From Dehalococcoidia bacterium (lineage in GTDB: Bacteria; Chloroflexota; Dehalococcoidia; UBA6926): DNA of 7,412 nt. Positions 1 through 6,822 of the stretch are shown piece after piece (within the stretch, counting starts at the first letter, position 1; each line of letters begins with the position of its first letter). Location: contig JAAXGS010000015.1 of the NCBI GenBank assembly GCA_012271225.1, positions 1 through 7,412 on the forward strand. Reading direction: 5' to 3'. The notes under the pieces were generated by a model, which saw only the letters and a program-made list of their open reading frames with translations, ran no database searches and was not told where the DNA came from. A program made the position numbers and the translations under genes.

Positions 1-2013
1 CAGCGCCTGTGGGCGCTCATGGCCGCCCTGCGCCGCGGAGCGCCGCTGGATGATCTGGCAGTGCGGACGGGCGTCGATCCGTGGTTTCTGCACAAGCTGA
101 ATGCGATTGTCGGCATGGAGAGCAGGTTGCTTGCGGAACCGCTGACACCGCGGCTGCTGCGGGAGGCCAAGCGCGCCGGGTTCTCTGACACACAGATCAG
201 CACGCTGGCGGACCGCCTGCCGGAGCAGGTGCGCGATCTGCGGCGGGATTGGGGCATCAAACCCGTCTACAAGATGGTTGACACGTGCGCGGCGGAATTT
301 GACGCCGCCACGCCGTATTTCTATTCCACGTATGAGGAGGAGAACGAGGCGCTGCCGCTGGCGGGCAAGGCCGCCGTTGTCATCGGCAGCGGGCCGATCC
401 GCATCGGGCAGGGCATCGAGTTCGACTACTGCTCTGTCCACGCAGCGTGGGCGCTGCACGATGAGGGCGCGGCCAGCATCATCATCAACTCCAATCCGGA
501 GACGGTGTCAACGGACTTTGACACATCCAGCCGTCTGTACTTTGAGCCGCTGGATGAGGAGGGCGTGGCCTGCGTCCTGGAGAATGAGCGCGTCCCGCAG
601 GGCGATGCGGACGTCTTTCCCGCCTCAGCCGCGCAATTTGGCGGGCAGACCGCCATCAACCTCATCAGCCCGTTGAGCCGGCGGGCGTTCACGATTCTTG
701 GAACGCCCCCCGCAACCGTCGATCAGGCGGAGGACCGTCAGAGATTCGATGAGTTCGTCACGACGCTGGGCATTCCGCGCCCGCCCGGCGCGGGCGTCAC
801 GTCAATTGAGCACGGCCTGGCCGTTGCCAACGCCATCGGCTATCCCGTGCTCGTCAGACCCAGCTATGTGCTTGGCGGACGGGCCATGGAAATCGTCCAT
901 ACGCCCGCGGAGTTCACGCGGTATGTCATGGCCGCCATCGCAGAGGTCGGACATGACCGCGCCATTCAGATCGACAAGTTTCTCGAAGGGATGGAGGTCG
1001 AGGCGGATGCCGTCAGTGACGGCCGGGACGTCCTGATTCCGGGCATCATGGAGCACATTGAGCGGGCGGGCGTCCACAGCGGCGACTCCATGGCCGTTTA
1101 CCCGGCCGCCTCCCTCTCCGATGATGATGAGCGGCAGATCGTCGACTACACCATTCAGCTTGGCCGCGCCTTTGGCATTGTGGGCCTGATGAACATTCAG
1201 TTCGTCGTGATGCCAAATCACAATCCGGATGGCACGCCCGCCCCGTCCACCGTCTACGTGCTGGAGGTCAACGTTCGCTCCAGCCGCACAGTGCCGTTCA
1301 TTTCCAAGGTGACCGGCGTCCCGCTCGTCAACATCGCCACGCGCGTCATGATGGGGCGCACGCTGCGGGAGATGGGGTATGAGAGCGGGCTGTGGCCGCG
1401 GCGGCCGCTGGTGGCGGTCAAGGCGCCCGTTTCATCCATGTCCAAGCTCATCGGCGTGGATACCTACCTGGGCCCGGAGATGAAATCCACCGGGGAGGTC
1501 ATGGGGATTGATACGGCGCTTGCGCCCGCGTTGACCAAGGCGCTGCAGGCCGCCCGGCTCATGCTCCCGCCGTCCGGCGGCATTCTTGTCAGCGTCTCCG
1601 ACCGCGACAAGGCGGAGGCCATGCAGATCACCCGACGGCTTGCCGAGCACGGCTATCAGGTGTATGCGACTGAGGGAACGGCGACGGTCCTGCGCGCGGT
1701 TGGCGTGGATGTGACCGGCGTTCCGGCAAAGGTCAGCGAGGCGAACACGGCCGATATGACGACGACTGACCTGATCCGCGATGGCCGGGTCCATGCCGTG
1801 GTCAACACCATGTCCGGCAACCGGGTGCCCCTGCGTGACGGGTTTGAGATACGCCGCGCGGCGACGGAGGCCGGCATTCCGTGCTACACAAGCCTCGATA
1901 CCTTCCGTGTTGCCGTCGATTCCCTGATCCGCGGCGCCGATGACGGCGACTACAGCATCATGCGGCTGAATGAGTACGTGGACGGCGGGACGGAGACGCC
2001 CCGCGCCGATTAG
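1..2013 (+). CDS. carB: Carbamoyl-phosphate synthase large subunit, 3' part (5' end outside window)
   Basis: The large subunit makes carbamoyl phosphate from bicarbonate, ammonia (supplied by CarA from glutamine) and two ATP, in the cytoplasm, for pyrimidine and arginine synthesis. The frame is open from base 1, so the ATG at 19 is internal; 670 residues are visible and roughly the first 400 of about 1,070 are missing. Counting from the Met at base 19: residues 1-85 are the end of the oligomerisation domain; KMVDTCAAEF (85-94) and STYEEE (103-108) lead into the second ATP-grasp half, with GSGPIRIGQGIEFDYC (123-138), NPETVSTDFDTS (159-170), GGQT (208-211), RPSYVLGGRAMEI (280-292) and GIMEHIERAGVHSGDS (342-357). 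The metal-ligand motif reads EVNVRSSR (416-423), with Val in place of the usual Pro. Residues about 520-664 are the MGS-like allosteric domain, with ATEGTA (550-555) and a Lys at 571 in the usual effector-binding region. It converges with the minus-strand set. Confidence 0.97.
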   Translation, partial: QRLWALMAALRRGAPLDDLAVRTGVDPWFLHKLNAIVGMESRLLAEPLTPRLLREAKRAGFSDTQISTLADRLPEQVRDLRRDWGIKPVYKMVDTCAAEFDAATPYFYSTYEEENEALPLAGKAAVVIGSGPIRIGQGIEFDYCSVHAAWALHDEGAASIIINSNPETVSTDFDTSSRLYFEPLDEEGVACVLENERVPQGDADVFPASAAQFGGQTAINLISPLSRRAFTILGTPPATVDQAEDRQRFDEFVTTLGIPRPPGAGVTSIEHGLAVANAIGYPVLVRPSYVLGGRAMEIVHTPAEFTRYVMAAIAEVGHDRAIQIDKFLEGMEVEADAVSDGRDVLIPGIMEHIERAGVHSGDSMAVYPAASLSDDDERQIVDYTIQLGRAFGIVGLMNIQFVVMPNHNPDGTPAPSTVYVLEVNVRSSRTVPFISKVTGVPLVNIATRVMMGRTLREMGYESGLWPRRPLVAVKAPVSSMSKLIGVDTYLGPEMKSTGEVMGIDTALAPALTKALQAARLMLPPSGGILVSVSDRDKAEAMQITRRLAEHGYQVYATEGTATVLRAVGVDVTGVPAKVSEANTADMTTTDLIRDGRVHAVVNTMSGNRVPLRDGFEIRRAATEAGIPCYTSLDTFRVAVDSLIRGADDGDYSIMRLNEYVDGGTETPRAD

Positions 2014-2062
2014 TTCGCCTTATCGCAATGCCCGTGTCACGCATGTCCGCGCGGCCGGCGGC

Positions 2063-2602
2063 TTACGCGCTGTTGCTGCGCCTCAGGAACGGGGCCATAT
2101 CCAGGTCACCGGGTGAGAGGCCCAGCTGCGTCAACCGAACGGCTGCCTCCGCCCGGTATTGCGTGCCGTGGTTGACAACATGCGCGATGAGCTCGCTCAG
2201 CGGCTGCCGATGCGGGTTGCCGGCGAGATCACGGTATTCGATGACGGCGGCGGCGGTTTCGTCGGTCATTGCCAGCGCGAACTCTCGCAGGCGATCATCC
2301 GCGTCTCTCCACAGCCCGGCTAGCTCCTCCAGCGTGGGCACCACGGTTGCGGCAATGGCGCCCGGCTGCCGCACGGCTCCGGCCCATTCAGGCTGCGGCT
2401 CCCCCGTCCAGCGGGACAGCCAGATGATCTCACTGGTCAGGATATGCGCCAGGGTGGCGTGGAGGCCGCCAAAGCTGAGGCCGTCAACAGTTGCCAGGTA
2501 ATCCGCCCGGGACGCCTCGCCGGCGCGGGACAGGATGACTGAGTTCGCCCAGCTGTTGTAGTCCAGCAAGAGACGAAAGTATCCGGCGTCAACGGTGGTC
2601 AT
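2063..2602 (-). CDS. DinB-family (DinB/YfiT-like) putative metal-dependent protein
   Basis: A 179-residue four-helix-bundle protein of the DinB superfamily. The family includes thiol-dependent S-transferases (mycothiol or bacillithiol users) and many members of unknown activity; 'damage-inducible' is only the historical name. Seen here: the opening YFRLLLDYNSWAN (residues 8-20) typical of helix 1, and three His spaced as the family's metal triad: His53 in ATLAHIL, then His141 and His145 in HVVNHGTQYRAEA. The length matches the family and no signal peptide or membrane segment is seen. The ATG at 2602 is the natural start by alignment of the N-terminal helix, but no good Shine-Dalgarno sequence precedes it. 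It lies 98 bases downstream of the MaoC-like gene on the same strand, so co-transcription is possible but not certain. Its 3' end faces carB across 49 bases. Fold assignment is firm; substrate and thiol cofactor are unknown. Confidence 0.9.
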   Translation of the reverse strand: MTTVDAGYFRLLLDYNSWANSVILSRAGEASRADYLATVDGLSFGGLHATLAHILTSEIIWLSRWTGEPQPEWAGAVRQPGAIAATVVPTLEELAGLWRDADDRLREFALAMTDETAAAVIEYRDLAGNPHRQPLSELIAHVVNHGTQYRAEAAVRLTQLGLSPGDLDMAPFLRRSNSA

Positions 2603-2700
2603 CGCTTTGGGTTACGGGTTGCCCGGCAGGGGAATTGCGCTCTGTCTCATAGAGTATATGTCCGTCGCTGCGGTAGGCGGGCTGTGCCACCCAGCGCCGT

Positions 2701-3726
2701 TTAGGCATCGCGTAAGGGCAGGGCGATCGTTGCCGCGCCGCGGACGCACGGTCGCCCGCCGCTGCCCTCGCTCCACAACTCAAGCTCAACAAGGCCCGCG
2801 TCGTCATCATCCTCACGCCACACCCTGGCCACGCGGCCGTGATGGATGATCGTCTCGCCGATGAACCCCGGGGACCGATTCTCCGCCCGAAACCGCCGCA
2901 GGACGCCCCGCCGCCCCATGATCCGCGTCGCGGTCTGACACAGCATGTCCGCCAGAAGGTCTCCCTGCGCGACGCGCTCCGGCAGCCCCTCACGCTCGGC
3001 GTACGCGCGGTCATAGTGGATCAGGTGGCTGTTTGTCTTGACCAGTCCGTACAGAAAGACCTGCACCGTTGAGACGAATCGGGGCAGCGGCGGCAACTGA
3101 TCCCCCATCTGAACGTCATCCCAACGCGGCGAGTCTGTCCACTGCGGCGGGGCGGCCGGCCTGGCCTGCGCGCCGTCCTCAAGCTCAAGCCGCCGCGCGC
3201 CGCCCTCCCCGCGCGGCGCCGACGGCTGCGGGACGGTGGCCGTCGTCGTCCGCTCGATCATGGCAGCCCGCCCGTCCTGCTTCGAGATCGTCGTCTCCCG
3301 CGTGACGAATACCATGTCCCCGGCCCGCCCCCGCTTCTCCTCGACGCCCGTGATCGTCGATCGGCGTGTCAGCGCGTCGTCGGGCCTGATGGGCTCGATC
3401 AGGGTGACGTCCGTTCCGGTGTAGCGGGATTGCATGCCTGGCAGGCGGACTTGCAGGGGATCGTCGCGCGCGACGGGCAGGCCGTCCGGCCGCAGATCCG
3501 CGATGGCCGTCGGCGGAAAGCTGGTGAAGCCGGTGAACAGGGGCGGCGCGACAATGCCGCCGTGCGCGCCCTCTCGCGCCGCAACATCGTCGATGTAGGC
3601 GGGCCGAGTGTCGTCGATGGCGTAGGCGTACCGCGCGATCTCCTCACGCGTGACGGGCGGGCGCGTCTCCGCCTCGGAGACCCGCCCCATCAGTTCCCGC
3701 GCGGCCTGCAGCGCTGTGCTTGTCAT
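2701..3726 (-). CDS. MaoC/FAS1-like two-domain acyl-CoA hydratase (dehydratase)
   Basis: A 341-residue double-hotdog protein. The N-terminal part (about 20-165) looks like the FAS1-like/MaoC_dehydrat_N domain: REEIARYAYAIDDTRPAY (28-44), GGIVAPP (56-62), then the EPIRPDDALT strand and EKRGRAGDMVFVTRETT (130-146). A linker rich in Pro, Gly and Arg (about 167-200) leads to a C-terminal MaoC-like domain with DVQMGDQLPPLPR (204-216) and KTNSHLIHYDRAYA (230-243). Canonical hydratases have G-D-x-N-P-x-H here; this protein has T-N-S-H-L-I-H, so the usual catalytic Asp is Asn232 while His237 stays. From memory, the Htd2/mesaconyl-C4-CoA (3-methylfumaryl-CoA) hydratase branch has a similar F-N-x-H-x-I-H motif, so this is likely a branch trait rather than damage. 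Expected reaction: reversible hydration of an enoyl-CoA; substrate unknown. ATG at 3726 is preceded by GAGG with a 9-base spacer. The thioesterase gene lies 68 bases upstream on the same strand. Confidence 0.9.
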   Translation of the reverse strand: MTSTALQAARELMGRVSEAETRPPVTREEIARYAYAIDDTRPAYIDDVAAREGAHGGIVAPPLFTGFTSFPPTAIADLRPDGLPVARDDPLQVRLPGMQSRYTGTDVTLIEPIRPDDALTRRSTITGVEEKRGRAGDMVFVTRETTISKQDGRAAMIERTTTATVPQPSAPRGEGGARRLELEDGAQARPAAPPQWTDSPRWDDVQMGDQLPPLPRFVSTVQVFLYGLVKTNSHLIHYDRAYAEREGLPERVAQGDLLADMLCQTATRIMGRRGVLRRFRAENRSPGFIGETIIHHGRVARVWREDDDDAGLVELELWSEGSGGRPCVRGAATIALPLRDA

Positions 3727-3794
3727 CCCTGTCCGCCTCGATGACTTCCGTGCGTACCAGGCAAGGATACGCCAGCCATGACAGGAACGTTCGG

Positions 3795-4241
3795 CTAGCG
3801 TGGACGGACGAAGTGCGTTGAGTTGACCAGCGCGAGCAGCCTCCCGTTGCCGTCCGTCACACGTGTGGACACCGCCATCAGGGTTCTGCCCGGGTGCGTG
3901 ACGGTGGACTCCGCGACCAGGACGCCCTCTTGTGTGTTCCCAACGATTTGGCTGGAAACTGAAACGGCGACGGGGATTTCATTCTCATCAAGTTCACCGC
4001 GATAGGCGGCCAGCGTCGCCCACGTCGCCGCGCTGTCCGCGAGAGACACCATGACTCCGGCGTGAACGAAGGGCAGCAGCGCATAAACGCCGTCACCAAC
4101 CGGAGCCTCTACGATGACGCGCTCTGGCCCCGCCTCTCGAATGCGCATCTTCAGGTTGTCCATGAGCGTCCCGTCATCGATGCGCTCGTTGAGCCACGCG
4201 GCGAGGTCGTGCGGTGACAGATCCTTCGGCAGCTTGTCCAT
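3795..4241 (-). CDS. PaaI-type hotdog-fold acyl-CoA thioesterase
   Basis: A 148-residue single hotdog-fold protein of the PaaI/YbgC-like thioesterase group, predicted to hydrolyse an acyl- or aryl-CoA ester in the cytoplasm. The key segment is FVHAGVMVSLADSAATWAT (residues 58-76), which matches the PaaI pattern H-G-G-x(3)-S-L-A-D: His60 is kept, the first Gly is Ala61, and Asp69 is the expected catalytic acid. The strands that follow (VAVSVSSQIVG, GVLVAESTVTHPGRTLMAVSTRVTD, LLALVNSTHFV) complete the fold. Length is normal. The chosen start is ATG at 4241, with a GGGGG run five bases upstream. An in-frame TTG at 4253, with GGAG five bases before it, would add four residues (MGAQ) and cannot be excluded. 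It is the first gene of the minus-strand set and diverges from the CoA-transferase. Substrate is unknown; its neighbours suggest a CoA thioester of the same pathway. Confidence 0.88.
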   Translation of the reverse strand: MDKLPKDLSPHDLAAWLNERIDDGTLMDNLKMRIREAGPERVIVEAPVGDGVYALLPFVHAGVMVSLADSAATWATLAAYRGELDENEIPVAVSVSSQIVGNTQEGVLVAESTVTHPGRTLMAVSTRVTDGNGRLLALVNSTHFVRPR

Positions 4242-4270
4242 TTGCGCCCCCAATCCTGCTCCGGCGTGCC

Positions 4271-4294
4271 CTTAGGAGTCTGTCCACTCTTATG
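4271..4294. promoter_or_regulatory. Imperfect inverted repeat in divergent intergenic region (candidate operator)
   Basis: The arms CTTAGGAGT and ACTCTTATG flank a 6-base spacer (CTGTCC). Seven of nine positions are complementary; one of the mismatches would be a G-U pair in RNA. It sits between the thioesterase (minus) and CoA-transferase (plus) starts, where a shared regulator could act. No repressor gene is present in the window, and no binding family is assigned. Confidence 0.3.
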
Positions 4295-4322
4295 CGCGAT
4301 TTCTATCCGATTCTTGAGTAGT

Positions 4323-4338
4323 TGCCAGAAAAATGGCA
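4323..4338. promoter_or_regulatory. Perfect 5-base inverted repeat just upstream of CoA-transferase start (candidate operator or leader hairpin)
   Basis: TGCCA, spacer GAAAAA, TGGCA: a perfect dyad with the same 6-base spacing as the upstream one but a different arm sequence. It ends 11 bases before the ATG at 4350, so it could be an operator or, in the mRNA, a small stem next to a weak ribosome binding site. Five-base arms are short enough to occur by chance. Confidence 0.3.
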
Positions 4339-4349
4339 CAGTGAGCGCC

Positions 4350-6758
4350 ATGACCAATACAAACAGTGAACAGACGGCGCTCGGGCACCTGAAGGTTATT
4401 GAGCTTGGCGGCGGCAGCGGGGCCGCGGCTCTCGCGGGACGCCTGCTCGGTGATATGGGCGCGGACGTCATCCTCCTTGAGCCTCCCGGCGGAGCGGCCG
4501 CGCGGCGCGTCGGCCCGTTCGCCCGCAACGTCACCGATCCCGATCACAGCCTGTTGTTTCTCGACCACAACATCAACAAGCGCTCTGTGACTGTGGACGT
4601 TGAGACAGGGGAAGGGCGGGAGGCCGTGCGGCGGCTCGCGTCCTGGGCGGACGTGCTCATCGAATCGTACGCGCCCGGACATCTCGCGGCCCGCGCGCTC
4701 GGCTACGCGGATCTTGCGAAGATCAATCCCGGCATCGTCTACGCCTCTCTGACGCCGTTCGGCCAAACGGGGCCGTACAGCGGCTATGCGGCGACGGAGT
4801 TGATCACGCAGGCGCTGGCCGGGGATCCCTGGGTGTACGGTGATGATGAGCGCGCGCCGGCCATGGTTCCCGGCGACGCGACGGCGCGCATCGGCTCCAT
4901 GCACCTTGTGTACGGCATCCTGCTGGCCCTGCGTGAGCGGCGGTGGTCGTCACGGGGGCAGCACGTGGACGTCTCACGGCAGGACGTCGGCGTCTGGCAG
5001 CTGGTGAGCGGCAGCATCTCCCGCGTGGGGCTGCGGAATGAGGTGTTCCGACGTCCCGGCAAGGCGTCCACCGGCATCGGCAGCATCTATCACTGCGTGG
5101 ACGGCGTGATCCAGTTCTTCCCCTCGACGAACGCGCAGTTCCGCGGCCTGGTCACGGGCTGGATGCAGGACTCGACGTTCGACGACGAGACCTGGGACGA
5201 CACCAATTTCCGGCGGGACAACTATGACATCATCGATGTCCGCATGAGAGAGTTCATGGGCAAGTTGACGGCCGCGGAGATCGAGGAGAGCGCTGCCATC
5301 CATGACGTGCCGATGGCGCGCCTGTCCACGATGGGGGAGTTCGTGGAGCATCCACACACCGTTGCTCGCCAGTTCATTGTCGACTCGAGCCACCCCGTTA
5401 TCGGCGACTACCGCGCCCCCGGCCCGCCGTACCGATTCACGGGGACGCCGTGGACGATTCACCGCCCGGCGCCGCGTATCGATGAACATGGCGTTGAGTT
5501 GCGGGCGATGATTGAGGGACTATCGTCGACGCCGCCAGACCCGACCAAGTACGTTGCGCGGCGGAACGATCGCCGCAAGCAGCCGCTTGAGGGGATACGA
5601 ATCGCGGATCTGAGCCGCGTTTTCGCCGGGCCGTTCGGGACGATGCTGCTGGGATTCCACGGCGCGGAGGTCATTCGGATTGAGTCGGAGGACCTGCCCG
5701 CTTTCCGGATGCCGATGCAGCCGAACTACCCGGAACTGAACCGCAACAAGCAGTGCGTCACCATCGATATGCGTTCAAAGAAGGGGCAGGAGCTCATCAA
5801 GAGCATCGTCGCGCAATCGGACGTCGTTGTTGAGAATTTCCGCCCCACCGTCATGGAGCGCATGGGGCTGTCCTATGAAGAACTGCGCAAGGTTCGTCCA
5901 AACGTGATTATGGCATCTATGTCAGGGTACGGTATGGACGGCCCGATGCGAGACCGACCTGCTTTCGGGCAGCTGCTCATGGCTTTCGGCGGGTTGTCGT
6001 ATATGTGGGGACATCCCGAGAGCGACATCGATACGCGCCCCAAGAATGCGTACTCAGACTTCGTGCTGGGCGCGCAGGCGGCGATGGCAATCATGATGGC
6101 GCTGGAGCGCCGCGACCGGACCGGCGAGGGGCAGCACATCGAGAGCTCTCACGTTGAGGGGCTCGCGGCGCTGCTGGGGCCGGAGATGCTGAGTTACCTC
6201 ATCAACGGGGTGAGTCCGCAGCCGCGCGGCAACGCGAGCGATGTGTACGCGCCGCACGGCGTGTATCCCTGCCTTGGCCATGACGCATGGGTGGCCATCG
6301 CGGTGGAGGATGACGAGCAATGGGCGCGCCTTGTTACCGTGATGGACGAGCCCGCCTGGGCAAAGGACGGGAAGTTCGCAACTCAGGAGAACCGGCTCGC
6401 CAACCGCTCCGAACTTGACGAGCGCTTGAGTGAATGGACTTCTGATCGTTGGGCGGGACAGGTGCAGGTTGCGCTGCAGGCCGTGGGCGTTCCGTGCGGC
6501 GCGGTGCAGAACCCGCTGGGCCTGCTTGCCGATCCTCAACTGCGCCACCGCGGCACTATCGTGACAGCGCACCACGATCCGGATTGGTGGGGCACGATGC
6601 AGCACCCCGGCGTCTCACTGCGCCTGAGCGCGACACCCGGCTGGGCGACGGACTCCACGCCCGGCCTCGGCCAGGACAACGATCGCGTCTTCAAGCAGAT
6701 GCTGGGCCTGACCAATGCGGACATCGCGGCGCTAACGGAGCAGGGCGTGCTGCGGTAA
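4350..6758 (+). CDS. Fused tandem CaiB/BaiF (class III) CoA-transferase
   Basis: An 802-residue protein made of two class III CoA-transferase domains; single-domain members are about 380-450 residues. These enzymes move CoA from a donor thioester to a carboxylic acid through an aspartyl intermediate. Domain 1 (about 11-390) opens with HLKVIELGGG and GDMGADVILLEPP and has RGQHVDVSRQD (202-212). A linker of about 20 residues leads to domain 2 (about 413-802), with LEGIRIADLSRVFAGPFG (413-430), GAEVIRIE (438-445), VVVENFRP (492-499), YSDFVLG (568-574), GEGQHIESSHVEG (592-604) and a typical C-terminus (GLTNADIAALTEQGVL). In domain 2, Asp570 lies 24 residues before the GQH motif, the same spacing as catalytic Asp169 to the matching Gly in E. 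coli CaiB. Domain 1 has Ala179 at that spacing; its nearest Asp, 176, is three residues off. The frame is open from a TTG at 4242, but alignment begins after the ATG at 4350; an in-frame GTG at 4341 is an alternative. The ribosome binding site is weak. Substrates are unknown. Confidence 0.93.
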   Translation: MTNTNSEQTALGHLKVIELGGGSGAAALAGRLLGDMGADVILLEPPGGAAARRVGPFARNVTDPDHSLLFLDHNINKRSVTVDVETGEGREAVRRLASWADVLIESYAPGHLAARALGYADLAKINPGIVYASLTPFGQTGPYSGYAATELITQALAGDPWVYGDDERAPAMVPGDATARIGSMHLVYGILLALRERRWSSRGQHVDVSRQDVGVWQLVSGSISRVGLRNEVFRRPGKASTGIGSIYHCVDGVIQFFPSTNAQFRGLVTGWMQDSTFDDETWDDTNFRRDNYDIIDVRMREFMGKLTAAEIEESAAIHDVPMARLSTMGEFVEHPHTVARQFIVDSSHPVIGDYRAPGPPYRFTGTPWTIHRPAPRIDEHGVELRAMIEGLSSTPPDPTKYVARRNDRRKQPLEGIRIADLSRVFAGPFGTMLLGFHGAEVIRIESEDLPAFRMPMQPNYPELNRNKQCVTIDMRSKKGQELIKSIVAQSDVVVENFRPTVMERMGLSYEELRKVRPNVIMASMSGYGMDGPMRDRPAFGQLLMAFGGLSYMWGHPESDIDTRPKNAYSDFVLGAQAAMAIMMALERRDRTGEGQHIESSHVEGLAALLGPEMLSYLINGVSPQPRGNASDVYAPHGVYPCLGHDAWVAIAVEDDEQWARLVTVMDEPAWAKDGKFATQENRLANRSELDERLSEWTSDRWAGQVQVALQAVGVPCGAVQNPLGLLADPQLRHRGTIVTAHHDPDWWGTMQHPGVSLRLSATPGWATDSTPGLGQDNDRVFKQMLGLTNADIAALTEQGVLR

Positions 6759-6759
6759 A

Positions 6760-6789
6760 CTGATAGATCGCGCCCACGCGCCGTATACA
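6760..6789 (+). promoter_or_regulatory. Possible weak promoter for the GIY-YIG gene
   Basis: CTGATA (6760-6765) and TATACA (6784-6789) are separated by 18 bases and resemble sigma-70 -35 and -10 boxes. They lie in the 64-base gap after the CoA-transferase stop, in a locally AT-richer stretch. The match is modest and unsupported by any other signal, so this is a suggestion only. No hairpin with a T-run marks a terminator for the upstream gene in the same gap. Confidence 0.2.
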
Positions 6790-6822
6790 AACCTAAACGA
6801 AAACTGGAGTTATTGACCTGAT

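Noticed and set aside
2014..2062. Possible bidirectional terminator between convergent carB and the DinB-family gene
   Set aside because: The GC-rich stretch contains short palindromes (CCGCGCGG, GGCCGGC region) but no stem of useful length followed by a T-run on either strand.
2653..2658. TATACT on the minus strand, a good -10 match about 40-50 bases before the DinB-family start
   Set aside because: No -35-like hexamer at 16-18 bases upstream (the sequence there is GC-rich) and no extended -10 TG, so a promoter is not supported.
2589..3014. A 141-residue minus-strand open frame bridging the gap between the MaoC-like and DinB-family genes
   Set aside because: Most of it overlaps the MaoC-like gene in another frame, the protein is Arg-rich and low in complexity as expected of a GC-rich shadow frame, and it shows no recognisable domain.
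4290..4904. A 204-residue minus-strand open frame antisense to the CoA-transferase start
   Set aside because: It is antisense to a strongly conserved domain, its sequence is rich in Arg and Ala without family motifs, and it covers the divergent promoter. Long antisense frames are expected at this GC content.
6054..6605. A 183-residue minus-strand open frame antisense to CoA-transferase domain 2
   Set aside because: No recognisable motif; the plus strand here encodes conserved family sequence, so this is a shadow.
6766..6780. CGCG/GCGC hairpin after the CoA-transferase stop
   Set aside because: Stem of only four base pairs and no T-run; not a credible terminator.
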